From Aggregatilineales bacterium (GTDB lineage: Bacteria > Chloroflexota > Anaerolineae > Aggregatilineales > Phototrophicaceae), in contig JAUQWZ010000034.1 of assembly GCA_030834905.1 (NCBI GenBank), positions 310,001-374,000 of the forward strand: a stretch of 64,000 nucleotides of DNA, in the 5' to 3' direction. Shown here in pieces: positions 27,691 to 35,078 of the stretch. The position numbers were made by a program, and so were the translations under genes. Every line of letters starts with the position of its first letter. Position 1 is the first letter of the stretch. The notes beneath the pieces were generated by a model. That model was not told where the DNA came from, made no database searches, and saw only the letters and a list, made by a program, of their open reading frames with translations.

Positions 27691-27712
27691 CTACCCTCAA
27701 CGGTGCGCAGAA

Positions 27713-27723
27713 ATTGCAGCAAT
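27713..27723. promoter_or_regulatory. Palindromic operator candidate 2 (ATTGCAGCAAT)
   Basis: Second perfect copy with A at the centre, 33 bases from the first (start to start). Confidence 0.6.
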
Positions 27724-27732
27724 CGACGGTTA

Positions 27733-27743
27733 ATTGCTGCAAT
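27733..27743. promoter_or_regulatory. Palindromic operator candidate 3 (ATTGCTGCAAT)
   Basis: Third perfect copy, 20 bases from the second (start to start). Confidence 0.6.
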
Positions 27744-27756
27744 CTCGAAAAAGCTG

Positions 27757-27862
27757 TTTGAACTACAGAGACACAAAGGACACCGAGAAACCATTTCAAC
27801 CGCCAAGCCGCTAAGGACGCCAAGAACATCTGAACCGCAGAGAGCGCAAAGGACGCAGAGAT
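27757..27862. repeat. Family C repeat cluster
   Basis: Three consecutive units: ACAGAGACACAAAGGACACCGAG, AACCGCCAAGCCGCTAAGGACGCCAAG-like and GAACCGCAGAGAGCGCAAAGG-like. Each belongs to the same class of intergenic repeat as 18724 and 10048. The rest of the gap to 28028 holds a terminator and no convincing gene. Confidence 0.7.
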
Positions 27863-27971
27863 GTTCCTGATCAGCGTAGCACGGAATGAAGGGGAACGGG
27901 TGACATTTTGGACGGCAATTTGGGGCGTGTTTACTGCCAGAGGCTAAAGCTGCACCCGCTGAAGTGGGCTT

Positions 27972-28009
27972 AACACGCGAGGCACCCGTTTTGAGTGCCT
28001 CGCGGTGTT
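27972..28009 (-). terminator. Terminator hairpin of the zincin-like gene
   Basis: Arms GCGAGGCAC and GTGCCTCGC extended by AACAC/GTGTT with a one-base bulge, 20 bases after the stop at 28029. Only a weak T-run follows on the minus strand. Confidence 0.6.
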
Positions 28010-28028
28010 TGTACCGGGCTATTGCGGC

Positions 28029-29750
28029 TTAATAACTGCCAGCGCGCATCTCGGCGATGAGTAGTCGCATCTGGGCAACCGTGTTGGTGGTGCCTGTGCC
28101 ATGATTGGTGGTATGGGTCAGGTCGGGTGAAGCGCCATCACCGCCAACAATGTAATAGTCCTCGCACAACTGTGCCTGCGCCTCGCGATCCAGATCGGAG
28201 AAGTGCTTGCCGGTAAGGTCGCCATAATCGTACTTGGAACCGGCAATCTGCGCGTGAACGGCTTGCGCCATGTAGAGCGCGCCCACGCTGGTATACTGGG
28301 CGACGTGGGTTAGCTCATGCACCGCCAGCGGTCCCGACATCTCCCCCGCCGACGGCGAATGGAGAATGTGCATGGTCGTCACGGCGCGGTGTCCGTTGAC
28401 CTCCGTAATCACCGAGCCTTCGTCCACCCAGACCATATCGTAGGGGATGAGTCCGCCGTGGATGGACTGGGACGCGCCTTTTTCACCATCCGTAAGCGGG
28501 CGCAGATGGAAAATGGTTCCCCAGATAGCGGAAAGGAACTCGCCGAGTCCTGCCAGTTCAAGGATGCGCAGCACTATGGTGCCCACCCAGGCAGCGCCGC
28601 GTTTGAGTCCGTCCCAGAGCCAGCCAAGCGCGCCCATCGCGCCATCGCCCATCCAGCTTAGTATGCCTTTCACCGCGTCACCGAGCTTGTCGAGGCTGGG
28701 ATTGGCGGCAAAATCCAGCGCCCACTGAAAGCCACGAGAGAGTCCATCACCCAACCAGCCCAGGAAACCGGCTGCGCCCTCTCCGAGCCATGAAAGCAGC
28801 CCGGTGATGCCGTCCCAGGCATCGACCACCAGACGCCATATTCGCGTCGGGATATTGGAAATGAAATTCCAGAGGGTATCGCCGTAGAAGCAGAGTTTTT
28901 CCCAGACGACGATCCCAACCGCCTTGATGATTTCCCAGGCTTCACCCCCGAACCACTTGATCCCTTCCCAGACCGCCCTGCCCGCCGCGCTCAACGCTCG
29001 CCAGGTCGCCTCGCCAAGCGATTTCAAGCCTTCCCAGGCGTCGCTTGCCAGACCGCCGACTGCCTGCGCCGCGCTGACAACGCCTTCCCAGGCAGCTTTC
29101 GCGCCATCGGTGAGCGTATCCCAGGCGGTACTAGCGCCGCCCGAAATGCCATCCCAGACCTCACCGGCGAAGCTCTTCGCGCCTTCCCAGGCGCTGCTTG
29201 CTCCTTCGCTGACCGTATCCCAGGCGTCACTTGCGCCCTCACTGACGGTGTCCCAGGCGTCGCTTGCGCCTTCGCTGACCGTATCCCAGGCGTCGCTTGC
29301 GCCTTCACTAACAGTATCCCACGCTCCGCTGGCTGCATCCGAAGCTGTATCCCATGCGCCGCTCGCCGCGTCGGATGCGGTATCGTAGGCGCTGCTGGCA
29401 GTGTCCGATACGAAATCGACCGCATCATCGAACCACCCGCGCTGAATGACGCCGTCCGTCTGGCGCTGCGCGATGGTCGCTTTCGGAGAGTCTGAAGTGG
29501 GATGCCCCGGCACATGACGGTGCTGACTGCCGGTAATCGTGACCGGCGAACCGTCTCTGGACGGCGGTTGGATACGTCCTGCTTCGATCAACTGCTGTAT
29601 TCCACGATTGCCAACCGCGCGCTGTAATGAAACGAAGCTGTCGGCATGGGTTCGACTGGGGGTTATCAGTTCCTGTTCGTCCGCAGTTTGCCGACTCGAT
29701 GGGGTCTGCCCCTGTCGCTTCAAGGCTTTGGGTACACGCTGGAGACGCAT
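28029..29750 (-). CDS. Zincin-like (HELTH) protein with N-terminal eCIS-cargo-like motif and Trp hendecad repeats
   Basis: Unrecognised 573-residue protein, start ATG at 29750 behind AGGAG (a longer frame to 29819 lacks one). No signal peptide. Residues 38-60 (SFVSLQRAVGNRGIQQLIEAGRI) resemble the N-terminal tag of proteins with the eCIS-associated DUF4157 domain. From about 120 to 310 runs an amphipathic helix with Trp every 11 residues: W133 to W221, one 18-residue step to W239, then on to W305. The units are AWDTVSEGASD early and more hydrophobic later. Glycine-rich WLGDGL-type helices fill about 310-410. The C-terminal domain has LAVHELTHVAQ (H478, E479, H482) and DREAQAQLCEDYY, as in zinc metallopeptidase-like eCIS-core relatives. 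No injection-system genes are in the window. A membrane-active or protease effector is possible but unproven. Confidence 0.75.
   Translation of the reverse strand: MRLQRVPKALKRQGQTPSSRQTADEQELITPSRTHADSFVSLQRAVGNRGIQQLIEAGRIQPPSRDGSPVTITGSQHRHVPGHPTSDSPKATIAQRQTDGVIQRGWFDDAVDFVSDTASSAYDTASDAASGAWDTASDAASGAWDTVSEGASDAWDTVSEGASDAWDTVSEGASDAWDTVSEGASSAWEGAKSFAGEVWDGISGGASTAWDTLTDGAKAAWEGVVSAAQAVGGLASDAWEGLKSLGEATWRALSAAGRAVWEGIKWFGGEAWEIIKAVGIVVWEKLCFYGDTLWNFISNIPTRIWRLVVDAWDGITGLLSWLGEGAAGFLGWLGDGLSRGFQWALDFAANPSLDKLGDAVKGILSWMGDGAMGALGWLWDGLKRGAAWVGTIVLRILELAGLGEFLSAIWGTIFHLRPLTDGEKGASQSIHGGLIPYDMVWVDEGSVITEVNGHRAVTTMHILHSPSAGEMSGPLAVHELTHVAQYTSVGALYMAQAVHAQIAGSKYDYGDLTGKHFSDLDREAQAQLCEDYYIVGGDGASPDLTHTTNHGTGTTNTVAQMRLLIAEMRAGSY
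29193..29324 (-). repeat. Four tandem 33-bp coding repeats
   Basis: Each unit encodes AWDTVSEGASD (last unit ends ASS). The copies differ at only a few silent positions, suggesting recent duplication. Two weaker units (AWDTASDAASG, AYDTASDAASG) precede them. Confidence 0.85.
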
Positions 29751-29929
29751 ATAGACTCCTGAACCGTCTGAATGCTGCCAAACGCCTGCTGCATCCAGAC
29801 CATGAGCGCCATAAGACAACGGACGAGTTTTGAGCCGAAACCGTTATGTTGAAACCATTCTCGGATATTTTTGCGAATCGCACAACTCACCGGCGGGGAT
29901 ACCGCTTGCGACGCAAGGCGCAGTCAAAA

Positions 29930-29957
29930 CGAGGCACTATGTCTAGTGCCTCGCTGC
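29930..29957 (-). terminator. Rho-independent terminator
   Basis: On the minus strand CGAGGCACTA-GACA-TAGTGCCTCG followed by TTTTG, 29 bases after the stop of the secreted-protein gene at 29982. Its core matches the terminator at 27972. Confidence 0.85.
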
Positions 29958-29981
29958 GTTATTTGGATGAAGTTGGGCGAA

Positions 29982-30926
29982 TTACTGCGCGCACCAGGCG
30001 GCGGAACAATCGGTGGACGCGCCGAGCGACACCGGCGGCAGCGCCTCAAATTCGGCGTGGGAAACGGGCGTGGTGGTGTAATCCACAAACAAGGTGAAGC
30101 CCTCGCCGGAGATCAGCATCATATTGGAGAAATCGACGGCGCTGCGCGAGAGCGTGCGAAAGCCGGTACCGACGGGCAGCACTCCGGCGCGGCGGCGAGC
30201 GTTGGTATCGTGGAAGGCGACCACAAACGGCGTCTCGGTCAGATACGGCTGGGCGATTCCGGCAAGATTGGGCAGCGGAGCGCCCGCGCTCACGGGGATC
30301 GGCGGCTGAATGATCTGCGTCTCGACCCAACGGCTCGCCTGGACTTCGATCTCGCGGCAGTAGGTCGGCTGGGTGAAATCGACGTTCAGCGAAAAGCCGC
30401 CGCGTTCCAGCAGCGGCACCAGCGCCTGGGTGGCGCGGTTGCAGCGCATGATCGGATCATCGCCGACCCAGTTGCCGGGGCGCAGCGTGGACGCGCCGAC
30501 GACGATATCGCCCAGCAGTTCCAGGTCGTGGCGAATGTCACGGGCAATCGCCAGCGGCGAGCTGGCGACGACGCCAAACCAGCCATCGGGACGCACTTCA
30601 GCGCCCAGCACCGTTCCCGCCAGGTTTTCAAGGTCAAGGCGCACGAACAGCGGCAGATTGGGATCGCCAACGTCAACGCTGCCACTCCAGCCCGCCGGGC
30701 GCTGCCCTGCCCCGACTGCCTGATCCGCCAGCAGTTCGAGGTCGTTGCGGGCGCTGACGAGGATGGGCAGCGCTTCGGTGGCTTCGATGCTCAACGGCAC
30801 CGCCGTCGGCGCGGACGTATCCGGCGTAACCTCGGGAAGTGGATCGGACGGCGGCTGATCCTGCGCCAACAGCGCCGATGCCGCCAGAAGCAGTACAGCA
30901 GTCGAAAGTATCGCGATCCGTTTCAC
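29982..30926 (-). CDS. Secreted protein, unknown
   Basis: The 314-residue product has a clear signal peptide (VKRIAILSTAVLLLAASALLAQ-DQ) and a Pro/Thr-rich stretch to about residue 45. A folded extracytoplasmic region follows, with two similar segments: LVSARNDLELLADQAVGAGQRPAGWSGS and IARDIRHDLELLGDIVVGASTLRPGNWVGDD. These suggest an internal repeat of about 80 residues. Cys residues in IMRCNRATQ, TYCREIEV and near the C-terminus (CSAAWC) could form disulfides. The start is GTG at 30926 with AGGAG six bases before it; a longer frame to 30971 is not supported. Function not recognised. Confidence 0.75.
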   Translation of the reverse strand: MKRIAILSTAVLLLAASALLAQDQPPSDPLPEVTPDTSAPTAVPLSIEATEALPILVSARNDLELLADQAVGAGQRPAGWSGSVDVGDPNLPLFVRLDLENLAGTVLGAEVRPDGWFGVVASSPLAIARDIRHDLELLGDIVVGASTLRPGNWVGDDPIMRCNRATQALVPLLERGGFSLNVDFTQPTYCREIEVQASRWVETQIIQPPIPVSAGAPLPNLAGIAQPYLTETPFVVAFHDTNARRRAGVLPVGTGFRTLSRSAVDFSNMMLISGEGFTLFVDYTTTPVSHAEFEALPPVSLGASTDCSAAWCAQ

Positions 30927-31046
30927 GGTGCGCTCCTGAGTGTCTGAGTGAATCAGTTTAAGAACCAGCAACCCGCCGGGCAGCCTTGGCGGTGACCGGC
31001 AAATTCAGTATGACCTCATTATATGCAAAGGCGCGGCTGCATCCCG

Positions 31047-31862
31047 TTAAGACCGATCCGCGTCCAGTGGAAAGTCGGGCAGGTCGGGAACTGGCGGGCG
31101 GCGCTTTTCAGCACGCCGGTTGATGTCGAAGAAGATCGGGATATCGCCGGGATTGAATTCCGGCACCGGCTCGGACGGCGTCTCTTCGGGCAGCGATTCC
31201 GGCGGGGGCGGCATCGTCTCCGGCAGCTCCGGCGGGAAGGCTGGCAGCGGCATGGTTTCCGCCTGGCTGGCGGCGGGCGGCGGCGCGGCGTCCATGGCGA
31301 TAGCGGGCGGAGTCAGTGGAAGCTGGCGCACCTGAGTTGCCAGCATCTGCCGGAGCAGGGCAACGGCATCGTCGCGCAGGACGCGGTAACGGTCGCGCGG
31401 TAAGTCGCCAGCCTCCAGTTCGTCGAGGATCGTCTCGATCATCCCGCGCATCTCGACATCGGACGGCTGCTTGTACTGACGGGCGGCAACGTAGGGCGCG
31501 ATGTACTCCGCCAGCGCGACGATGACCGGCGTTGCCACGCCGTAGAGGATCACGACGGGGGGCCACTCCTGATCGGCGTAATAGGCATTGACGCGGGCAA
31601 ACGACGGAAAGAGCGCCTCGCACAGCAGCGTGTAAAGCTGGACGTAGCGATCAGTCCAATCCTTAAAATGCACCGCCGCCTGATGCGAAAGTTCGTCAGG
31701 CAGATCGCCGATTAACACCAGCACGTTATGGGCTGCCAGCGCGCCAGCCAACTGCGGCAGCGGGTGCGGATAATCGCCCGGTTTCCGCCAGCCAGCGGGA
31801 ACCAGCGACGGCGCAGACCGCCGGGCAACGGTGATCAGCGCGCGCTCAAGACGCTCGTTCAT
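31047..31862 (-). CDS. Hypothetical protein with Pro-rich C-terminal tail
   Basis: Unknown protein of 271 residues. The first 165 residues are globular (LAGALAAHNVLVLIGDLPDELSHQAAVHFKDW, helical VILYGVATPVIVALAEYIAPYVAARQ). The last 90 are low-complexity, rich in Pro, Glu and Ala, ending DLPDFPLDADRS. No catalytic motif, signal peptide or sure membrane helix is seen. Three ATGs stand in a row (31868, 31865, 31862); the third is best spaced from AGGG. Monocistronic. Confidence 0.6.
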   Translation of the reverse strand: MNERLERALITVARRSAPSLVPAGWRKPGDYPHPLPQLAGALAAHNVLVLIGDLPDELSHQAAVHFKDWTDRYVQLYTLLCEALFPSFARVNAYYADQEWPPVVILYGVATPVIVALAEYIAPYVAARQYKQPSDVEMRGMIETILDELEAGDLPRDRYRVLRDDAVALLRQMLATQVRQLPLTPPAIAMDAAPPPAASQAETMPLPAFPPELPETMPPPPESLPEETPSEPVPEFNPGDIPIFFDINRRAEKRRPPVPDLPDFPLDADRS

Positions 31863-31912
31863 CATCATCCCTGAGTGGCTTCACAGATCTACATTATACG
31901 ATGTTTACGCGA

Positions 31913-32074
31913 TCAACCCGCGTCCTGGGCGAGCAGGCTCAAGCCGAGGAACACCAGCGCGACCACGGTGATGAACAGCAGAAGCCGGGTCACGCGGCGG
32001 TAACGATACAGTCCTGGGCGCAAAGATGCAATGGACAGCGCCGACGGATGGATTTGCTCGATGGGCAGATACAC
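31913..32074 (-). CDS. Small single-helix membrane protein
   Basis: A 53-residue product from a GTG at 32074, with GAGGGG eight bases before it. It has a short cytoplasmic part (YLPIEQIHPSALSIASLRPG), a basic YRYRRVTR, then one membrane helix LLLFITVVALVFLGLSLLA. An in-frame ATG at 32146 would give 77 residues without a ribosome site. Overlapping frames in the same stretch look worse. No function is suggested. Confidence 0.45.
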   Translation of the reverse strand: MYLPIEQIHPSALSIASLRPGLYRYRRVTRLLLFITVVALVFLGLSLLAQDAG

Positions 32075-32140
32075 TGATTTTCCCCTCACCCTGCTCAACT
32101 GCGTTGAGCCTTCCCACTCTGTAAGCAGGGCGACGCAAGC

Positions 32141-32161
32141 GGACACGACAGTGTCGTGTCC
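32141..32161. repeat. Dispersed palindrome, family B, copy 2
   Basis: Arms GGACACGACA and TGTCGTGTCC around G, followed by CTAC. Reverse orientation relative to copy 1. Confidence 0.8.
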
Positions 32162-32285
32162 CTACGTCATCTGGTTGTAAGAAAGATGAGGGGACAGAAG
32201 TGTATAACTGCTTCTAGTCGTATAATTTTATATCCCCGGTTCTATCGATTATACCTACTTTTTAGTATAAATGGCTTGCAATTGG

Positions 32286-32302
32286 GGTATATATAATATA
32301 CC
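32286..32302. promoter_or_regulatory. AT-rich palindrome before a small putative DNA-binding gene
   Basis: GGTATAT-ATA-ATATACC, perfect 7-bp arms, in an AT-rich promoter region 38 bases before the ATG at 32340. A candidate operator for autoregulation. Confidence 0.4.
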
Positions 32303-32339
32303 ATATGATCATCAGATAACATTACCCTTTGGAGGCACA

Positions 32340-32756
32340 ATGCCCAAGCTCACTACACCTGAAGGATTTGAGTTCGATGGTTCGCCTGAAGAAGTTATTG
32401 AGATCTACAGAAAGCTGATAGGTTCAGAAGAAGATATGACGAAGGCTATTGAGGCTGCCCTAGATCGGCTACCAATCCCCGATGGACAAAAAGATTTGTA
32501 CCGCGCCCTGTATCATGCCGGAGATAAAGGACTTCCGCAGAATGCTCTGGTAAATGAAATGCGCCGCTCGGCAGCCGAGCTTGCGGGTGTTCTTGGCGCA
32601 CTCGGCAATCGTATCAACAGAACCCCAAGTATGCCTGGCAAGCCAGGAGTCCTTCTGTTATTTGAGATTACTCAAATAAACGGCGTGTACCACTACAAAC
32701 TGCGTCCAGAATTCTACCAAATTCTCAAGTCAAGAAACTATCCTTGGCTGAGGTAA
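32340..32756 (+). CDS. Small protein, possible winged-helix
   Basis: A 138-residue protein with a GGAGG ribosome site seven bases before the ATG. The N-terminal third is acidic (TTPEGFEFDGSPEEVIEIYRKLIG). The rest reads like a winged-helix module: LYRALYHAGDKGLPQNALVNEMRRSAAELAGVLGALGNRIN, then a hairpin wing (VLLLFEITQINGVYHYKLRPEFYQIL). I cannot name a family. Base composition in the gene and its leader is clearly more AT-rich than the neighbours, with AGA, ATA and TTA codons, which suggests acquisition. The leader has the palindrome at 32286. Confidence 0.65.
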   Translation: MPKLTTPEGFEFDGSPEEVIEIYRKLIGSEEDMTKAIEAALDRLPIPDGQKDLYRALYHAGDKGLPQNALVNEMRRSAAELAGVLGALGNRINRTPSMPGKPGVLLLFEITQINGVYHYKLRPEFYQILKSRNYPWLR

Positions 32757-32892
32757 AACATGAGCAAATCTCCACTTATGTAAGTGTATCTGATTTGTGG
32801 GGCAAGGTTGTCCTTGCTCTGACCTCTCATGAATGAGGAATCAAAAAAGCGCGGCGATTCCGCGCTTCTTGAAGTGTGGAAAGATTCGGTTG

Positions 32893-33171
32893 TTAAACGC
32901 CGGACGCGGCGCGGACGGCGGGCAGCCACTCGCGCGGGAAGAACGACGCGCTGTGCGGGCGACCACCCACTACGGGCCACAGCGTCACAGTGATGCGCGG
33001 CGACGCGCGCGTGGTACGGCGGTCTTTGACGCGCCACACCTGCCCGTGAAGCAGCACCAGATCGCCGGACGCAATATGCTCCAGCGGGTACTTTCTGAAC
33101 GCGGCGGACGGCGGCGGCGGCTCGGTTTCCGCATCCACAAAAACAGGCGGAATCTTCAGCTTGTCAGCCAT
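32893..33171 (-). CDS. Small beta-rich hypothetical protein
   Basis: A 92-residue protein with an AGGAGG site seven bases before the ATG. Sequence such as YPLEHIASGDLVLLHGQVWRVKDRRTTRASPRITVTLWPVVGG suggests a small SH3-like beta barrel. No family recognised. It follows the gene at 33197 with a 25-base gap, so the two probably form a transcript. Confidence 0.6.
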   Translation of the reverse strand: MADKLKIPPVFVDAETEPPPPSAAFRKYPLEHIASGDLVLLHGQVWRVKDRRTTRASPRITVTLWPVVGGRPHSASFFPREWLPAVRAASGV

Positions 33172-33196
33172 AACTGCGCCTCCTGGCACTTCAGGG

Positions 33197-33421
33197 TCAG
33201 GCGGTGAGCGCGGGACGAGTGGCTTCGATTTCTTCCGCCGGGACTTCTTCGCCAGCGATGACAACATCCTCTACCCGCCACCAATCGGCAAATGAACCGC
33301 CATCTCCGACAACATAGACCGATAGCACGCCGTCAGAAAACGGCTTGCCCGTTGATACAACCTTGCCAACACGCTCGCCCTTGCGCACATACGTGCCAAC
33401 CAGAGAGATTGTGTTCGTCAT
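33197..33421 (-). CDS. Small beta-rich hypothetical protein
   Basis: A 74-residue protein from an ATG with GGAGG seven bases upstream. MTNTISLVGTYVRKGERVGKVVSTGKPF followed by VLSVYVVGDGGSFADWWRVEDVVIAG looks like a short beta-barrel, perhaps a relative of the downstream 92-residue protein (both alternate V/G with W-R-V). The tail is acidic (EEVPAEEIEATRP). Function unknown. Confidence 0.6.
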   Translation of the reverse strand: MTNTISLVGTYVRKGERVGKVVSTGKPFSDGVLSVYVVGDGGSFADWWRVEDVVIAGEEVPAEEIEATRPALTA

Positions 33422-33613
33422 GGGGTCGTCCTCCATCCAACTTTGTACAGCATCTTCGGGAACGTCGATCAGCGCGCGCGAAGTTCGACAATGACGTGTA
33501 AATTGGGTGCTGGAGTGCTGAAGCGTTTATGCTGTGAATAAAACAATGATAGCACAGTTGTTCTAAAACTGCAACTACCAAAAGCCGCAAAGTGGATGGA
33601 ATTTTGACCTGTT

Positions 33614-33838
33614 TTACGCCTGACTGCGCGCCACAAGCTGGATTTCCTGATATGGAAATTTGCCGCGAATGTGCTGGTTGAAGTAGCGCCCTTTGGAGTC
33701 GCTTTTCAGGATGGCATCGTAGACGGATTCGGGCACGTCGTAGTACTGATAGACGCGACCGCTTTCAAAGACAATTTCGAGCACGCGAGTGTGCCCGACC
33801 GCACTGATAACGCTCGATTCCACTTCCTGGCGATCCAC
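33614..33838 (-). CDS. KTSC-domain protein
   Basis: A 74-residue protein matching the KTSC domain. VESSVISAVGHTRVLEIVFESGRVYQYYDVPESVYDAILKSDSKGRYFNQHIRGKFPY has the Y-x-Y-x-x-V-P core, the invariant Ser/Gly of SKGRYFN and a final I-R-x-x-Y/F pattern. KTSC proteins are often linked to lysyl-tRNA synthetases, phage or toxin-like contexts, but their role is unsettled. The start ATG is in a good position; no strong ribosome site was noted. Confidence 0.8.
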   Translation of the reverse strand: MDRQEVESSVISAVGHTRVLEIVFESGRVYQYYDVPESVYDAILKSDSKGRYFNQHIRGKFPYQEIQLVARSQA

Positions 33839-34063
33839 GACGTTATCCCTCCGGCAGAACTTGTTTGCGGTTGTTTTCGGCGGTATAGATTATGTCAATT
33901 GTAATGAATTTCGTGGAATTGGCAAGCAAGGCGAGGCTGTTTGTTTGATAAGCAGCATCATAAAGCGATAAACTGAAGCGAGTGCGACAGGCGCAAAACT
34001 GAGAGCAGCGCTTTTAACTATAGACTTTTACTTTGAACTCTCTTTACACAGGAGACAGGACTG

Positions 34064-35068
34064 ATGCCACGACCAGTAACGCTGTTTACGGGACAATGGG
34101 CTGACCTGCCGCTGGAAACGCTGGCGGAGAAAGCCAAAGGCTTTGGCTACGATGGGCTGGAGCTTGCCTGCTGGGGCGATCACTTCGCGGTGGACAAGGC
34201 GCTGGAGAGCGATGGCTACGTGCGCAGCCGCCGCGACATTCTCGAAAAACACGGCTTGCAGTGCTTCGCCATCAGCAACCATCTGGTCGGGCAGGCGGTG
34301 TGCGACCACCCGATTGACGAGCGCCATAAGGGGATTCTGCCCTCGCGCATCTGGGGCGACGGCGAAGCCGAGGGCGTGCGCCAGCGAGCCGCGCAGGAGA
34401 TCGCCAACACGGCGTATGCCGCCAAGCTGATGGGCGTGAAGGTCGTCAACGGCTTCTGCGGCTCGAAGATCTGGCACGTACTGGCGGGCTTCCCGCCGGT
34501 GCCGCCGGAGATGATCGAGGACGGTTACCGTGACTTCGCCGACCGCTGGAATCCGATTCTGGACGCCTTCGACGAAGCGGGAATACGCTTCGCGCTCGAA
34601 GTCCATCCGTCGGAAATCGCCTACGACTTCTGGACGACCAAACGAACGCTGGAAGCGATCAACCACCGCCCGGCGTTTGGCATCAACTACGATCCGAGCC
34701 ACCTGTACTGGCAGATGCTCGATCCGGTGGCGTTTGTCTACGAATTCCGCGACCGCATCTACCACATGCACGTCAAGGAATCCATCCGGCTGCTCGACGG
34801 GCGCAACGGAATTCTGGCGTCGCATCTGCCGTTTGGCGATTACCGGCGCGGCTGGGATTTTGTCTCGCCGGGGCGCGGCGGCGTGCCGTTCGAGCGCGTC
34901 TTCCGGGCGCTGAACAGCATCGGCTATGAAGGACCGCTGTCGGTGGAATGGGAAGACAACAACATGAACCGCGATCAGGGCGCGCCAGAGGCGGCGGCGC
35001 TGGTTCGCCGTCTTGACCTGACGCCCTCCAACGTTGCCTTTGACGCCGCCTTCGCGTCCAAATCCTAA
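34064..35068 (+). CDS. Sugar phosphate isomerase/epimerase (AP endonuclease family 2 fold)
   Basis: Xylose-isomerase-like TIM barrel of 334 residues acting on a sugar or polyol, typically an inosose or keto-sugar. Key stretches are GFGYDGLELACWGDHF near residue 30, CFAISNHLVGQAV and VKVVNGFCGSK. IRFALEVHPSEIAYDFWTTKRTL holds the metal-ligand Glu. AFGINYDPSHLYWQMLDPVAF holds Asp/His ligands, followed by IYHMHVKE and LSVEWEDNNM with the last Glu. SD ACAGGAGACAGG precedes the ATG. Ten bases later follows a Gfo/Idh/MocA oxidoreductase, a common pairing in sugar and inositol catabolism. Confidence 0.92.
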   Translation: MPRPVTLFTGQWADLPLETLAEKAKGFGYDGLELACWGDHFAVDKALESDGYVRSRRDILEKHGLQCFAISNHLVGQAVCDHPIDERHKGILPSRIWGDGEAEGVRQRAAQEIANTAYAAKLMGVKVVNGFCGSKIWHVLAGFPPVPPEMIEDGYRDFADRWNPILDAFDEAGIRFALEVHPSEIAYDFWTTKRTLEAINHRPAFGINYDPSHLYWQMLDPVAFVYEFRDRIYHMHVKESIRLLDGRNGILASHLPFGDYRRGWDFVSPGRGGVPFERVFRALNSIGYEGPLSVEWEDNNMNRDQGAPEAAALVRRLDLTPSNVAFDAAFASKS

Positions 35069-35078
35069 GGAGACTTCA

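Noticed and set aside
29193..29324. CRISPR-like array of 33-bp repeats
   Set aside because: Repeats are directly adjacent without spacers and encode a regular peptide within a long gene.
31905..32138. Alternative 77-residue frame overlapping the small membrane protein
   Set aside because: Lacks a membrane helix and ribosome site; the overlapping frame has both.
28029..33838. Complete eCIS or contractile injection locus
   Set aside because: No sheath, tube, spike, baseplate or AAA ATPase gene is in the window; only one cargo-like protein.
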